A stretch of DNA of 64,000 nucleotides from Clostridium cuniculi (GCF_004353185.1 NZ_SMUS01000005.1:98251-162250), one strand, 5' to 3'; positions 38,116 to 47,694 are shown, counted from the first letter of the stretch. Notes: a model not told the origin generated them from the letters alone. Numbers and translations are program-made.

Positions 38116-38252
38116 ATTGAAGGAGTTTAAACCAAGTTTTAAACCAACTTTTTTTACATTTTACCCCCTGTTTTTTCTTTATAAATTTTAATATTTTTTT
38201 TATTTCTTTTTTTTATGTCTTTTTATGCAAACAATATAAATATTTTAATAAC

Positions 38253-38301
38253 AAAAAAAATAGATAGATGATGTAATTTCTATTTACTTCATCTATCTAT
38301 T
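38253..38301 (-). terminator. Terminator of ftsZ
   Basis: A perfect 13-bp stem, 38289-38301 with 38259-38271 (AATAGATAGATGA arm), plus an inner AGTAAATAG/CTATTT-like match, then a T run on the minus strand. About 20 bp after the ftsZ stop. Confidence 0.9.
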
Positions 38302-38319
38302 TATATTAATAAAATTTTA

Positions 38320-39435
38320 TTACTTTCTTGATCTTAAGAAACTTGGAATATTTACACTTTCTCTATCTAAATCTAATAAAGGATCAGTATAAGATGTTGT
38401 AGGTTCTTCCTCTCTCTTTACAGTTTCAACTGTCTTAGGTTCTATTCTAGATTCACTAGTACTTGATACAATATTACCATTATCTTCTTCAAATCCTGTT
38501 GCAATTACAGTTAATCTAATTTCATCATTTAAACTTTCATCAATAACTGCTCCAAATATGATATTAGCGTCTACATCAGCTGCTTCTCTAACAATTTCAG
38601 CTGCTTCATAAACTTCTATAGCACCTAAATCAACTCCACCTGTAAAGTTAATTATAACTCCTGTTGCACCATCAATAGAAGTTTCTAATAATGGAGATGA
38701 TATTGCCTGTCTAACTGCATCTTGCGCTTTATTATCACCTTTCCCATAACCAACTCCCATATGAGCTAATCCTTTATCTTTCATTACTGTTTCAATATCA
38801 GCAAAGTCAGCATTAACTACCCCTGGGATTGTGATAAGGTCAGATATCGCTTGTACACCTTGTCTTAAAACACCATCAGCTAATTTGAAAGAATCTAATA
38901 ATGTTGTTTTCTTATCTGCCATAGCTAAAAGTTTTTCATTTGGAATTATAACTAATGTATCAACATGTTGTTTTAAGTTTTCTAATCCCATTTCAGCATG
39001 TCTCATTCTTCTCTTTCCTTCAAATGGGAAAGGCTTAGTAACTACACCTACTGTTAAGATATTCATAGACTTAGCAATTTCAGCAACTACTGGAGCGGCA
39101 CCTGTACCAGTTCCACCACCCATACCAGCAGTTATAAACACCATATTAGCACCTTTTATCGCTTCTGCTATTTCTTCTCTACTTTCTTCAGCTGCCTTTT
39201 TACCAATTTCAGGATTAGCCCCAGCACCAAGTCCCTTAGTAAGCTTTTCACCTATTTGAATCTTAGTGTTTGCTTGTGAAAGCAATAATGCTTGCTTATC
39301 CGTATTTACAACAATAAACTCAACATTCTTTAACCCTTCAATTATCATTCTGTTAACGGCATTACCACCGCCACCACCACAGCCTATTACTTTTATATTA
39401 GTTAATTCTTGCATATCTAATTCAAAATCTAACAA
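38320..39435 (-). CDS. ftsZ: Cell division protein FtsZ
   Basis: A 371-residue tubulin-like GTPase that forms the division ring. Motifs: [15 protein letters not shown] (~17-31), [10 protein letters not shown] (~104-113, the tubulin signature), NVDFADI-type T7 loop ([11 protein letters not shown]) and the C-terminal IPSFLRSRK that binds FtsA/SepF. TTG start at 39435, with AAGGAGGAG 6 bp upstream. It sits alone here, between spoIIGA and pilT, not in a dcw cluster; this is usual for cluster I clostridia. Confidence 0.97.
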   Translation of the reverse strand: MLDFELDMQELTNIKVIGCGGGGGNAVNRMIIEGLKNVEFIVVNTDKQALLLSQANTKIQIGEKLTKGLGAGANPEIGKKAAEESREEIAEAIKGANMVFITAGMGGGTGTGAAPVVAEIAKSMNILTVGVVTKPFPFEGKRRMRHAEMGLENLKQHVDTLVIIPNEKLLAMADKKTTLLDSFKLADGVLRQGVQAISDLITIPGVVNADFADIETVMKDKGLAHMGVGYGKGDNKAQDAVRQAISSPLLETSIDGATGVIINFTGGVDLGAIEVYEAAEIVREAADVDANIIFGAVIDESLNDEIRLTVIATGFEEDNGNIVSSTSESRIEPKTVETVKREEEPTTSYTDPLLDLDRESVNIPSFLRSRK

Positions 39436-39802
39436 AATAACTCCTCCTTAAAACTCTCTCTATTAGTAATTTAAATACTTTCATAAAATTAACTTCACTA
39501 ATTCATTTTGCAACTATAACTTAAAATAAAAAATTATTTAGTAATTTAATTTTACATCATTAAATATATGTTAACAATAGCAAATTGCAATTGTTGAAGA
39601 ATTTTGTAATGATTTCTTCACTTTTGTAAAAAATAAGTATCTAAATTTGCCAATTTATCCTAGTTAGTCTAAAATTAAATTTCTTCGGCTAAAATATAAT
39701 TAATTTATTAAGACAATATTATATTTTAATGCTTTCATAAATATAATTCAACGTATTTTTAAAAATCCCTCTATTTTTTAACATATTTTTAAAATTTTAT
39801 AA
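39436..39802. other. AT-rich gap upstream of ftsZ
   Basis: About 370 bp between ftsZ and the pilT terminator. I see no gene and no strong hairpin; several TTGTAA/TATAAT-like words are possible ftsZ promoters but none is convincing. Confidence 0.4.
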
Positions 39803-39830
39803 TATAAAAGAGCGTAAAAATTTACGCCCC
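39803..39830 (-). terminator. Terminator of pilT
   Basis: GCGTAAA (39812-39818) pairs with TTTACGC (39821-39827) with a GAG/CTC extension and T-rich tail on the minus strand. About 10 bp after the pilT stop codon. Confidence 0.82.
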
Positions 39831-39839
39831 TCTACTTTT

Positions 39840-40895
39840 TTATAAAATCATCATTCTTTTTAAAGTTTCTCTATCTACAGCATATGTCATTGCCGTCTCC
39901 ATTGAAATAACACCTTTCTTATATAACTCAGAAATTGCCATATCCATAGTTTTCATCCCATATTTATTACCAGTTTGAACTGCCGATTCAATTTGCTGAG
40001 TTTTTCCTTCTCTAATAAGATTCTGAATTCCAGGAGTTATAACCATTACTTCAAGGGCTGCAATTCTTCCATCTCCATTTATATTAGGTAATAATTGTTG
40101 TGAAATAACCGCTTGTAATACTGATGCCAGTTGAATCTTTATTTGTTGCTGCTGGTGTGGTGGAAATACATCTATTATTCTATCAATAGTCTTTGGTGCT
40201 CCAATAGTGTGCAATGTTGATAAAACTAAATGTCCAGTTTCTGCAGCTGTAATAGCTATAGAAATTGTTTCTAAATCTCTCATTTCTCCAACTAAAATAA
40301 CATCTGGATCTTCTCTTAAAATTGCTTTTAATGCACTTTTATAACTTTTACTATCTTTCCCGATTTCTCTTTGATTTATTATGCACCTATTATGTTTGTG
40401 TAAATATTCTATAGGATCTTCCAATGTTATTATATGCGCTTGTCTCGTATTATTAATTTCATTTATCATAGCTGCTAAAGTCGTACTCTTACCGCTACCT
40501 GTTGGTCCTGTTACTAATACAAGTCCTCTCTTTTTTTTAACTATTTCTTTAAGAACTGTTGGATGTCCTAGCTCATCTAATGTAGGTATTTTAAGTGCAA
40601 TAACCCTTATTGCTATAGCGTCGCTATTTCTTTGTTTAAAAATATTAACTCTAAATCTACCTACTCCTTGAACAGAATAAGATGTATCAAATTCACCGAT
40701 TTTCAAATATTCATCATATTTTTCACATAAAATTTCCTTAGAAAACTCCTCCATATCATGTGGTAATAATTTATCTACCCCAAGCTGAATAAGGTTTCCA
40801 TTACTTCTTATAGTAGGCGGTAACCCAACTGTTAAATGTAGGTCAGATGCATTCATTTCTATAGTTTTACTTAATAGTTCTTTTAATAAATACAT
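39840..40895 (-). CDS. pilT: Type IV pilus twitching ATPase PilT
   Basis: A 351-residue hexameric ATPase that retracts type IV pili. Motifs: ASDLHLTVGLPPTIR at the N terminus, Walker A GPTGSGKSTTLAAM (~130), Asp box TLEDPIEYLH, Walker B DVILVGEMRDLETI, and the PilT-type AITAAETGHLVLSTLHT. The C terminus keeps the AIRLEGK-like retraction block in changed form. No other pil gene is in the window; in clostridia pilT often sits here next to ftsZ, away from the main pilus cluster. Confidence 0.94.
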   Translation of the reverse strand: MYLLKELLSKTIEMNASDLHLTVGLPPTIRSNGNLIQLGVDKLLPHDMEEFSKEILCEKYDEYLKIGEFDTSYSVQGVGRFRVNIFKQRNSDAIAIRVIALKIPTLDELGHPTVLKEIVKKKRGLVLVTGPTGSGKSTTLAAMINEINNTRQAHIITLEDPIEYLHKHNRCIINQREIGKDSKSYKSALKAILREDPDVILVGEMRDLETISIAITAAETGHLVLSTLHTIGAPKTIDRIIDVFPPHQQQQIKIQLASVLQAVISQQLLPNINGDGRIAALEVMVITPGIQNLIREGKTQQIESAVQTGNKYGMKTMDMAISELYKKGVISMETAMTYAVDRETLKRMMIL

Positions 40896-40997
40896 TTTTT
40901 TCTCCCTTTTTTATTTCATCTATAGGTATATTTTAATTCTATTTTATTAAAATATATTAAAAATTTCAACTTTTTCAATAAATTTATTATTGTGTGG

Positions 40998-41693
40998 TTA
41001 TTTAAATGTTAATTCTTTCTTCAGTTTTTTTAATGCTTTTTTTTCAATCCTTGAAACATAAGATCTTGATATTCCAAGCAAACTTGCTATTTCTCTTTGG
41101 GTTTTGCACTTTCCATCAATTAGCCCATATCTCATTTTAATAATTTCTCCTTCTCTCTCATTTAAAGAAGTATTTATTTTAGAGTACAAAGCTTTAATTT
41201 GTAAATTAGTTTCAACTTTATCAATAACAGAATCCTTATCACTACTTAATACATCTATTAAGCTTATTTCATTTCCTTCTTTATCTACTCCAATTGGATC
41301 ATGAAGAAAAGTTTCTCCTTTTTGCTTTTTACTACTTCTAAATAGCATTAAAATTTCATTTTCAATGCATCTAGATGCATATGTAGCTAATCTTGTACCC
41401 TTCGATGCATCAAATGAATCAATAGCCTTAATTAAACCAACTGTACCAATAGATATAAGTTCATCTATATCTTTATTAGGTATTTGATATTTTTTCACAA
41501 TATGTGCAACTAATCTAAGGTTTCTTTCTATTAACACACCTTTAGCTTTTTTATCACCAGCTTTTAACAATTCTAAATACTTCTGCTCTTCTTTTTCATC
41601 TAAAGGCTGTGGAAACGTATTATTACCTGAAATATATCCAGCCAAAAACACATTAGTACACAATAATTCTAATATATTACCAATAACTATCAC
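40998..41693 (-). CDS. sigK: RNA polymerase sporulation sigma factor SigK (pro-form, uninterrupted)
   Basis: A 231-residue late mother-cell sigma factor. A hydrophobic pro-sequence of ~20 residues ([20 protein letters not shown]) is present, so it needs processing. Region 2: [20 protein letters not shown]; region 4: [20 protein letters not shown] and [16 protein letters not shown] start at 41693 with AGGAGG 7 bp upstream. The frame is complete with no skin-type insertion. A sigma-E-type promoter is just upstream, and the repeat pair at 41803-42325 begins 110 bp away. Confidence 0.97.
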   Translation of the reverse strand: MIVIGNILELLCTNVFLAGYISGNNTFPQPLDEKEEQKYLELLKAGDKKAKGVLIERNLRLVAHIVKKYQIPNKDIDELISIGTVGLIKAIDSFDASKGTRLATYASRCIENEILMLFRSSKKQKGETFLHDPIGVDKEGNEISLIDVLSSDKDSVIDKVETNLQIKALYSKINTSLNEREGEIIKMRYGLIDGKCKTQREIASLLGISRSYVSRIEKKALKKLKKELTFK

Positions 41694-41721
41694 TAAGCTT
41701 CCTCCTAGTAGTGCTTATTAT

Positions 41722-41748
41722 ATAATATGATAGTTTTTGAAAATATTG
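41722..41748 (-). promoter_or_regulatory. Sigma-E-type promoter of sigK
   Basis: Minus strand CAATA (41744-41748), 14-bp spacer, CATATTAT (41722-41729), 29 bp before the sigK start. The -10 fits CATANNNT and the spacing is right. sigK is a known sigma-E target. Confidence 0.55.
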
Positions 41749-41802
41749 CTTAAAGAATTTAAATTAATTTTCTTGACAACAATTTAACTAAATTCTTCGT
41801 TA

Positions 41803-42036
41803 AAGCTTAAGTGCCGTGATGACGAAAATTAATGATATTACCTCCAGGAATTAGTGTAATTTTCGTTAAGAATTTAATTATTTTCTCCGGAAAAAGTGCT
41901 AAAGCTTCGAAAGTCACTTTGTTCCCTCAGCTTCTTAACGCCCTTTTTCCTCCCAAAATAATTAAATTCTAAAACTTAATTACAATATTCCTTCCGATAA
42001 TATCATTAATTTTTCTCTATCACTAGCTTTTAAGCT
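41803..42036. repeat. Palindromic element type 2, copy B (about 234 bp)
   Basis: Left end GTGCCGTGATGACGAAAATT and minus-strand right end GCTAGTGATAGAGAAAAATT are inverted matches, both followed by AATGATATTA. The middle carries GAATTTAATTATTTT on both arms and a GCGTTAAGAAGC core. It is the inverse-orientation partner of 20414-20570. No reading frame. Confidence 0.82.
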
Positions 42037-42106
42037 AAAGGATACAATTTCTTGCGTAACCACCTTAAGAATTAACTATAAAGTGTGTAGTATAAGCATA
42101 TATATG

Positions 42107-42325
42107 GAGAAAGAAAAATGAAATATTTATTTGGAGGTATCATTGAAATTAAGCCGTAGAATTTAATAATTGATGGAGTAAAGTTGGCGTTAAGAAGTTT
42201 TTACTATTTGAGCTAACAGCGAGTTTAAAAACTTTAGCAAACTTTACGGAATCAATTATATAAATTCTAGGTGAAAATTTCACCTTTACCGGAAAATAAA
42301 TATTTCATTTTTCGCTTCCATGTGG
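42107..42325. repeat. Palindromic element type 1, copy B (about 219 bp)
   Basis: Inverse copy of 19991-20220. It runs from GGAGAAAGAAAAATG to CATTTTTCGCTTCCATG, with the same AGAATTTAATAATTGATGGA block, AAAACTTTAGCAAACTTTAC block and TGAAATTTTCACC hairpin (minus strand). Identity by eye is high. It ends 10 bp before the stop of the penicillin-binding protein gene. Confidence 0.85.
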
Positions 42326-42335
42326 ATGCGCAATA

Positions 42336-43952
42336 TTATTCCATTAGAGATTTAATAATATCTCTATAAATAGGTGCAGCTGTATTTCCTCCACCTAGAT
42401 CATTTCCATTTGCATCTACACCATTTATATTAGGTGCTACAACAACTAATGTGTACATTTTATCATTTAACTCAAAATATCCAGCAAACCAACCGTGAGT
42501 AGTGGCACCACCTTCACCTGTAGCAGTACCTGTTTTCCCACCTTGTGTTATACCTTCTATTTTAGCTGCTGAACCAGTTCCTTTCCAAATAACATCATAC
42601 ATACTATTTTTAACTAATTTTGATGTAGTCGAAGTAAATATTCTATTTTCTTCATTTTGAATACTTTCTATAACATTATTGTCTTCATCAACAATAGCCT
42701 CTATAAGTGATGGTTTAATATATATTCCATCATTTACTACAGCATTAATAGCTCCTGCAATTTGAAGCGGTGTTACTGTAATGCATTGACCTATTGCAAA
42801 GTTACTAATTCCATCACTAGGTTTAGCCATTACCCCTATAGCTTCTTCTCTATTTTCTCCAGCTAGCCCTAGTACTTTATTATACAATCCTAAATTAGTA
42901 GTGTATTTTAACATCTTTTCATAACCTATCATTTGACCTATCTTTGCAAATATATCATTACATGAAACCTCAAAAGCTTGATTTACTGTTAAATTTCCAT
43001 GAGCATATGATTTACCTCCATTACTACAAATCTCACCACTACAATAAAAGGTATCATCCATATTAATTAATCCTTCATTTAAAGCAATAGCTTCTGTTAT
43101 AACTTTAAATATAGATCCAGGTTCAAGACCTAATTGTCCTATACCTAAATTAACATTTGCTTCAGATTCATCCTTCTGCACCATAGCTTTTATTTTCCCC
43201 GTGCTGGATTCTAAAAGAACTACCCCTACATTATCTAGATTACTATAATTATCACCATTTAAGACATCTTTTATTTTATCTGACCAAGCTTCATCAATAG
43301 TCAACCTTATATTTTTATTATTTTCCCCATAATTTGTCTCATTGCTCTTATATATAGATTTCTCATCTAAATGGAAGCCTATTGTTGGTCTTTTATTATC
43401 TTTAATTATATCTAAAATACTCTCTTCAAATGAATCTTCTAATGCGTTATCTTCATTTATAGATGCAATTATATTTTCTACACTCCATCTTTCCTTTAAA
43501 TCTAACTCATTATAAACATAAGTATATATTCCCTTTATATCATTTAACTTGTTTATCTTTTCATAAGTCTCCTTGGTTATAGTATAATAAAGCTTCCCAC
43601 TTTGGTTCATTATATCAGTAAAATTAAACTCTTCATCTTCTGACTTCATTATAAAATTTAAAGCTAATAAATCTTGTAATGTTTCTTCATAGTTATTTAA
43701 TTTAAAAGGCTTAGTATCAAGAACCATAATATACTTATTTTTATAGTTTATAAGGCTATTTCCATTTGTATCAAATACCTTATAATTAGTATCACTAGTA
43801 TATTCCACTTGATGATTTTCAAGTTCCCCTTGAACAGAAGTTGTTGGATATATCATTAATACATATAATCTTATAGTTAAAGCAATAAAAATGCTGAAAA
43901 ACACAATGCAAACAATTAGTGATTTTTTATTATCAATTTTATATCTATACAA
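42336..43952 (-). CDS. Penicillin-binding protein, class B transpeptidase
   Basis: A 538-residue membrane transpeptidase that cross-links peptidoglycan. One N-terminal membrane helix (SLIVCIVFFSIFIALTIRLY), a dimerisation-like domain, then the transpeptidase: SxxK box GSIFKV (~277), SxN box SCND (~327), and KTG box GGKTGTATG (~470). No PASTA domain, and it is shorter than SpoVD. TTG start at 43952 with GGAGG 9 bp upstream, but that site is the 3' arm of a hairpin with a T run, so expression may be restricted. Whether it acts in growth or sporulation cannot be told; the neighbouring sigK hints at the latter only weakly. Confidence 0.9.
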   Translation of the reverse strand: MYRYKIDNKKSLIVCIVFFSIFIALTIRLYVLMIYPTTSVQGELENHQVEYTSDTNYKVFDTNGNSLINYKNKYIMVLDTKPFKLNNYEETLQDLLALNFIMKSEDEEFNFTDIMNQSGKLYYTITKETYEKINKLNDIKGIYTYVYNELDLKERWSVENIIASINEDNALEDSFEESILDIIKDNKRPTIGFHLDEKSIYKSNETNYGENNKNIRLTIDEAWSDKIKDVLNGDNYSNLDNVGVVLLESSTGKIKAMVQKDESEANVNLGIGQLGLEPGSIFKVITEAIALNEGLINMDDTFYCSGEICSNGGKSYAHGNLTVNQAFEVSCNDIFAKIGQMIGYEKMLKYTTNLGLYNKVLGLAGENREEAIGVMAKPSDGISNFAIGQCITVTPLQIAGAINAVVNDGIYIKPSLIEAIVDEDNNVIESIQNEENRIFTSTTSKLVKNSMYDVIWKGTGSAAKIEGITQGGKTGTATGEGGATTHGWFAGYFELNDKMYTLVVVAPNINGVDANGNDLGGGNTAAPIYRDIIKSLME

Positions 43953-43953
43953 A

Positions 43954-43998
43954 AAAACACCTCCTTTAGCTAAATTCTAGACTAAAATGAGGTGTTTT
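43954..43998 (-). terminator. Terminator-like hairpin covering the ribosome site of the PBP gene
   Basis: AAACACCTC arm (43954-43963) pairs over 10 bp with GAGGTGTTTT (43989-43998), followed on the minus strand by a T run that ends in the TTG start of the PBP gene. It is the udk terminator by position, and its 3' arm is the GGAGG of the next gene. Confidence 0.75.
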
Positions 43999-44005
43999 AT
44001 TCAAA

Positions 44006-44623
44006 TTACTTAAGTATATCTCTAATTTTTGCCATTAATAAATCTATTGCAACATAATTATGTCCACCTTCTGGAATAATTATGTCAGCATACTTCTTTG
44101 ATGGCTCTGTAAATTGAAGATGCATAGGTCTAACAATGCTTAAATATTGATCAACTACTGATTCAACAGTTCTCCCTCTTTCATTGATATCTCTTACTAA
44201 TCTTCTTAAAATTCTTATATCAGCATCAGTATCTACATAAACTTTTATATCTAGAAGATCTCTTATTCTTTCATCCTCTAATATTAAAATACCTTCAACT
44301 AAAATTATATCTCTTGATTCTACAGTAGTAGTTTCTTTAGCTCTATTATGAACAGTAAAATCATAACTTGGCTTTTCTATAGATTCTCCTTTTATCAACT
44401 TCTTTAAATGCTCAACTAATAAATCATTATCAAAAGCCATTGGATGATCATAGTTAGTCTTAACTCTTTCCTCCATAGATAAATGACTTTGATCTTTATA
44501 ATACATATCTTGTTGTATCATTGCTATACAATCTTTTGAAAAATTAGAATATAAAGCATCAGCTATTGTACTTTTACCTGATCCTGTTCCTCCAGTAATT
44601 CCTATTAAAATAGGTTTATTCAT
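44006..44623 (-). CDS. udk: Uridine kinase
   Basis: A 205-residue kinase phosphorylating uridine and cytidine in pyrimidine salvage. Walker [14 protein letters not shown] (~8-20), [15 protein letters not shown] (~34), NYDHPMAFD (~57), and [15 protein letters not shown]. Its start lies 14 bp after the U32 peptidase-like gene. Order mltG-trmR-trhP-udk equals the Bacillus yrrL-yrrM-yrrN/O-udk group. Confidence 0.96.
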   Translation of the reverse strand: MNKPILIGITGGTGSGKSTIADALYSNFSKDCIAMIQQDMYYKDQSHLSMEERVKTNYDHPMAFDNDLLVEHLKKLIKGESIEKPSYDFTVHNRAKETTTVESRDIILVEGILILEDERIRDLLDIKVYVDTDADIRILRRLVRDINERGRTVESVVDQYLSIVRPMHLQFTEPSKKYADIIIPEGGHNYVAIDLLMAKIRDILK

Positions 44624-44636
44624 TTGTTAGGCCTCC

Positions 44637-45881
44637 TTAGTTATTATTAATATTAATAACGTTGTTTGCTTTTACAAGCATATCATTAACTTTTAATGGT
44701 GTATCTACCTTAATAGTAAACATCATATGTGCTCTATTTGCAACATCTGTTTTTCTATCTTTATCTAAATCATACATATCTTCAAGCTTAATCTTAAAGT
44801 ATGGTACATCTGGTCTTAAAATTTCAACTTCTTCACCTTCAAATACTCTATTCTTTTGAAGTACTGTTGCAGTCTTAGTTTCAGGATCATAAGATTTTAC
44901 CATACCAACAATTTCATAATCTCTAACATATCCTGCATCGTCATAATTTTGTTCTCCATTTATACCTAAATAGAATCCAGTATGATATGGTCTATGACTT
45001 ACTTTTCTAAGCATATCCATCCATTCATCTTTAAATTTATAATTAGATGGGTTTTCCCAATAACTATCTAAAGCTTCTCTATATGCTTTAACAGTAGAAG
45101 CTACATAGAATTCGCTTTTCATTCTTCCTTCTATTTTGAAAGAATAAATACCACTCTTTACAAGTTCAGGTATGTAGTGAATCATACATAAATCTTTTGA
45201 ATTCATTATATATGTTCCATTATCATCTTCTATAACAGGATAATATTCACCTGGTCTAGTTTCTTCAACTAAATGATACTTATATCTGCATACATTTCCA
45301 CATATACCCTTATTAGCATCTCTTTTAATCATATAATTTGATATTAAACATCTTCCAGAATATGCAACACACATTGAACCATGAACAAATGCTTCAATAT
45401 CACATCCCTTTGGAATATTTTCAGTTATTTCATTTATTTCTTTAAAAGTTAATTCTCTTGCTAATACTATTCTCTTAACACCTAAATCATACCAGAATTT
45501 AGTTGCCATCCAGTTAACTGTATTAGCTTGTGTACTTAAATGTATTTCTAACTCTGGTGCAACTTCTTTACATATAGCAATTAATGATGGATCAGCAACT
45601 ATAACTGCATCTATACCTATATCATAAAGTCCTTTAATATATTCTCCTGCTGAAGATAAATCATGATTTCTTGCAAAAACATTTAATGTTACATAAATTT
45701 TCTTTCCTCTATCATGACAATACTTAATTCCTTCAATCATTTCTTCATTTGAAAAATTATTTGAAAAGGCTCTAAGATTTAATTTACCTCCACCTATATA
45801 TACGGCATCTGCTCCAAAGTCTATAGCTATCTTTAGCTTTTCTAAATTACCAGCTGGCGCTAATATTTCAGGCTTTCTCAT
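44637..45881 (-). CDS. trhP: Prephenate-dependent tRNA uridine(34) hydroxylase TrhP-like (U32 family)
   Basis: A 414-residue U32-family protein; older annotation calls these peptidases or collagenases. Family work shows that TrhP hydroxylates tRNA U34, with prephenate. It opens KPEILAPAGNLEKLKIAIDFGADAVYIGG-like (positions 3-31), has ELEIHLSTQAN, and the U32 signature EAFVHGSMCVAYSGRCLIS (~164-182) with cysteines; CGNVCRYKYHL follows for the iron-sulfur site. The adjacent trmR does the next step, which supports the assignment. One gene here replaces the trhP1/P2 pair of Bacillus. Confidence 0.88.
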   Translation of the reverse strand: MRKPEILAPAGNLEKLKIAIDFGADAVYIGGGKLNLRAFSNNFSNEEMIEGIKYCHDRGKKIYVTLNVFARNHDLSSAGEYIKGLYDIGIDAVIVADPSLIAICKEVAPELEIHLSTQANTVNWMATKFWYDLGVKRIVLARELTFKEINEITENIPKGCDIEAFVHGSMCVAYSGRCLISNYMIKRDANKGICGNVCRYKYHLVEETRPGEYYPVIEDDNGTYIMNSKDLCMIHYIPELVKSGIYSFKIEGRMKSEFYVASTVKAYREALDSYWENPSNYKFKDEWMDMLRKVSHRPYHTGFYLGINGEQNYDDAGYVRDYEIVGMVKSYDPETKTATVLQKNRVFEGEEVEILRPDVPYFKIKLEDMYDLDKDRKTDVANRAHMMFTIKVDTPLKVNDMLVKANNVININNN

Positions 45882-45939
45882 TGTATTCCCTCCTTTAAGT
45901 TAATCCTCAAATTTTTTATTTGATTAGATCAACTTACTC

Positions 45940-46596
45940 CTACTTAAGTAGGTCCTTTCTTCTTGTAATTGCAATTCCATCACCCATAGGAATTACTGAT
46001 GTTATTAAACTATTATCTTGTGATACTAAATCTAGATAAGTTCTCATTCTTTTAACTATAGTTATCTTTCTTCTCTTAACTAATTCATCACTTGCAACCA
46101 TACCTCTAAATAAAACATTATCGGCAATTATTATACCATCCTCTTTTAAAAGTCTTAGGCAATGTGGTAAAAAGTGATTATAATGTCCCTTACCTGCATC
46201 CATAAAAATTAAATCATATGGTTCTTGTAACTTCTCTAATATCTCAAGACAATCGCCCTCTTCAATAACTATCTTATCTTCAAGTCCAAAAGATTTTATA
46301 TTTTCTTTTGCATACTTTATCATTTCTTCACTTCGTTCTATGGTAGTTATATGAGGATCTGTTCCTGCTGCATCATGCATTATAATTGCAGAATAACCAA
46401 TTGCAGTACCAAGTTCTAATATTCTTAATGGTTTTTTCATACTAACCATAAACTCTAAGAATTTTATTGTTTCTTTTTGAGCTATAGGCACACCATTTTC
46501 TTTAGCAAATACTTCTAACTCTTTTATTCTTCCTTCACTTTCTGGTATTAATCCTCTTATATATTCTTCCATATAATCGTAGGTAATTCCACTCAT
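45940..46596 (-). CDS. trmR: tRNA 5-hydroxyuridine methyltransferase TrmR (O-methyltransferase)
   Basis: A 218-residue class I SAM O-methyltransferase. Motifs: RILELGTAIGYSAIIM (~58-73), TTIERSEEM, FMDAGKGHYNHFLP (~132-145) and ADNVLFRGMV. In Bacillus YrrM/TrmR methylates 5-hydroxyuridine at wobble position 34 of tRNA to 5-methoxyuridine. Position between mltG and trhP is the same as there. Without the context it would be called caffeoyl-CoA-type methyltransferase. Confidence 0.88.
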   Translation of the reverse strand: MSGITYDYMEEYIRGLIPESEGRIKELEVFAKENGVPIAQKETIKFLEFMVSMKKPLRILELGTAIGYSAIIMHDAAGTDPHITTIERSEEMIKYAKENIKSFGLEDKIVIEEGDCLEILEKLQEPYDLIFMDAGKGHYNHFLPHCLRLLKEDGIIIADNVLFRGMVASDELVKRRKITIVKRMRTYLDLVSQDNSLITSVIPMGDGIAITRRKDLLK

Positions 46597-46614
46597 ACTA
46601 AACCTCCGTATATG

Positions 46615-47694
46615 TTAATATCCTAATTCTTCTTTTTTCTTTAAAAAGTCATCATAATTATCAGTAAAATAATGTTCATCATCTGATGCTAATAGATAAA
46701 ATAAATAATTTGTAGTAGCTGGATTTAATGCAGCTTCTATAGATGGAGCACCAGGGTTACATATTGGACCTACTGGTAATCCTTTATGCAAATATGTATT
46801 ATACTTTGATTCAATTGCTAAATGTCTGTTTCTTACATTCTCTATATAATATCCATGTGCATAAATTACCGTTGCATCAATTTGCAATGGCATATCTTGG
46901 TCTAATCTATTATAAATTACAGATGCTATTAAAGGTCTATCTTCATCCACTCTTGCTTCTTTTTCAATAATAGATGCTACATTAATTACCTTTTCAATAT
47001 CATCTTCTTTAATATCAAGCCCTTCTGTTATTTTACCCCATACTTCTTCAAATCTCTTTATCATTGTTTCTATTATGTATTCTGGTTGAACTCCAACTTC
47101 AAAATTATATGTATCTGGGAATAAAAAACCTTCTAAATTATATCTTTTATCTGGATTATCCTTTACATAAGATGGCAACGGATAACTTTTTACTGCATTT
47201 AAAAATTCATCTTTTGTGCAAACACCTTTTTCTTCAACTCTAGCTGCTATATCTTCCACGTTAAATCCTTCTGGAATAGTTATAGTTATTGCATTTGCAT
47301 TATTGGTATCCTTTAAAGTTTTAGCTATATCATTTATTGACATACTTTTATCTAAAGTATGACTTCCTGGAATCACTTCTAAATCAAGTCCTGTTAATTT
47401 AGTATAAATTTTTATTATAAGTGGACTTTTAATCTTATTTTCACTAGAAAGCCTATTTATAATACTATAAAAACTATCGCCCTCTTGAACATTTACTACT
47501 TCTGAGTCCGAAATTTTAAGTGGTTTTTTAACTGTTGATATAAATACAGAAGCTAAAGCTATTATAATAATTAATAATAAAATAATTAAAGTTCTTCTAG
47601 TATTTTTAGCTCTTTTCCTTCTTAAAGGTCTGCCAGTATTTTTAGCTTTTTTTTTCGTTAAAGGTCTACCGGTATTTTTAGTTCTTTTTTTCAT
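46615..47694 (-). CDS. mltG: Endolytic murein transglycosylase MltG (YceG-like)
   Basis: A 359-residue membrane enzyme that cuts new glycan strands. After a basic cytoplasmic N terminus made of a 12-residue tandem repeat (KNTGRPLTKKKA, KNTGRPLRRKRA, KNTRRTL) comes one membrane helix (~34-51), a LysM-like subdomain (VQEGDSFYSIINRLSSENKI), and the catalytic YceG domain with NVASIIEKEARVDEDRPL (catalytic Glu), YNRLDQDMPLQIDATVIY and the GLPVGPICNPG motif. The repeat is unusual; the rest is normal. Confidence 0.94.
   Translation of the reverse strand: MKKRTKNTGRPLTKKKAKNTGRPLRRKRAKNTRRTLIILLLIIIIALASVFISTVKKPLKISDSEVVNVQEGDSFYSIINRLSSENKIKSPLIIKIYTKLTGLDLEVIPGSHTLDKSMSINDIAKTLKDTNNANAITITIPEGFNVEDIAARVEEKGVCTKDEFLNAVKSYPLPSYVKDNPDKRYNLEGFLFPDTYNFEVGVQPEYIIETMIKRFEEVWGKITEGLDIKEDDIEKVINVASIIEKEARVDEDRPLIASVIYNRLDQDMPLQIDATVIYAHGYYIENVRNRHLAIESKYNTYLHKGLPVGPICNPGAPSIEAALNPATTNYLFYLLASDDEHYFTDNYDDFLKKKEELGY

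Noticed and set aside
38831..39259. 142-residue plus-strand frame inside ftsZ
   Set aside because: Shadow of ftsZ codon usage with no ribosome site or family signal.
40998..41693. Skin-like prophage interruption of sigK
   Set aside because: The reading frame is complete from GTG to stop with every sigma region present; the nearby repeats lie outside the gene.
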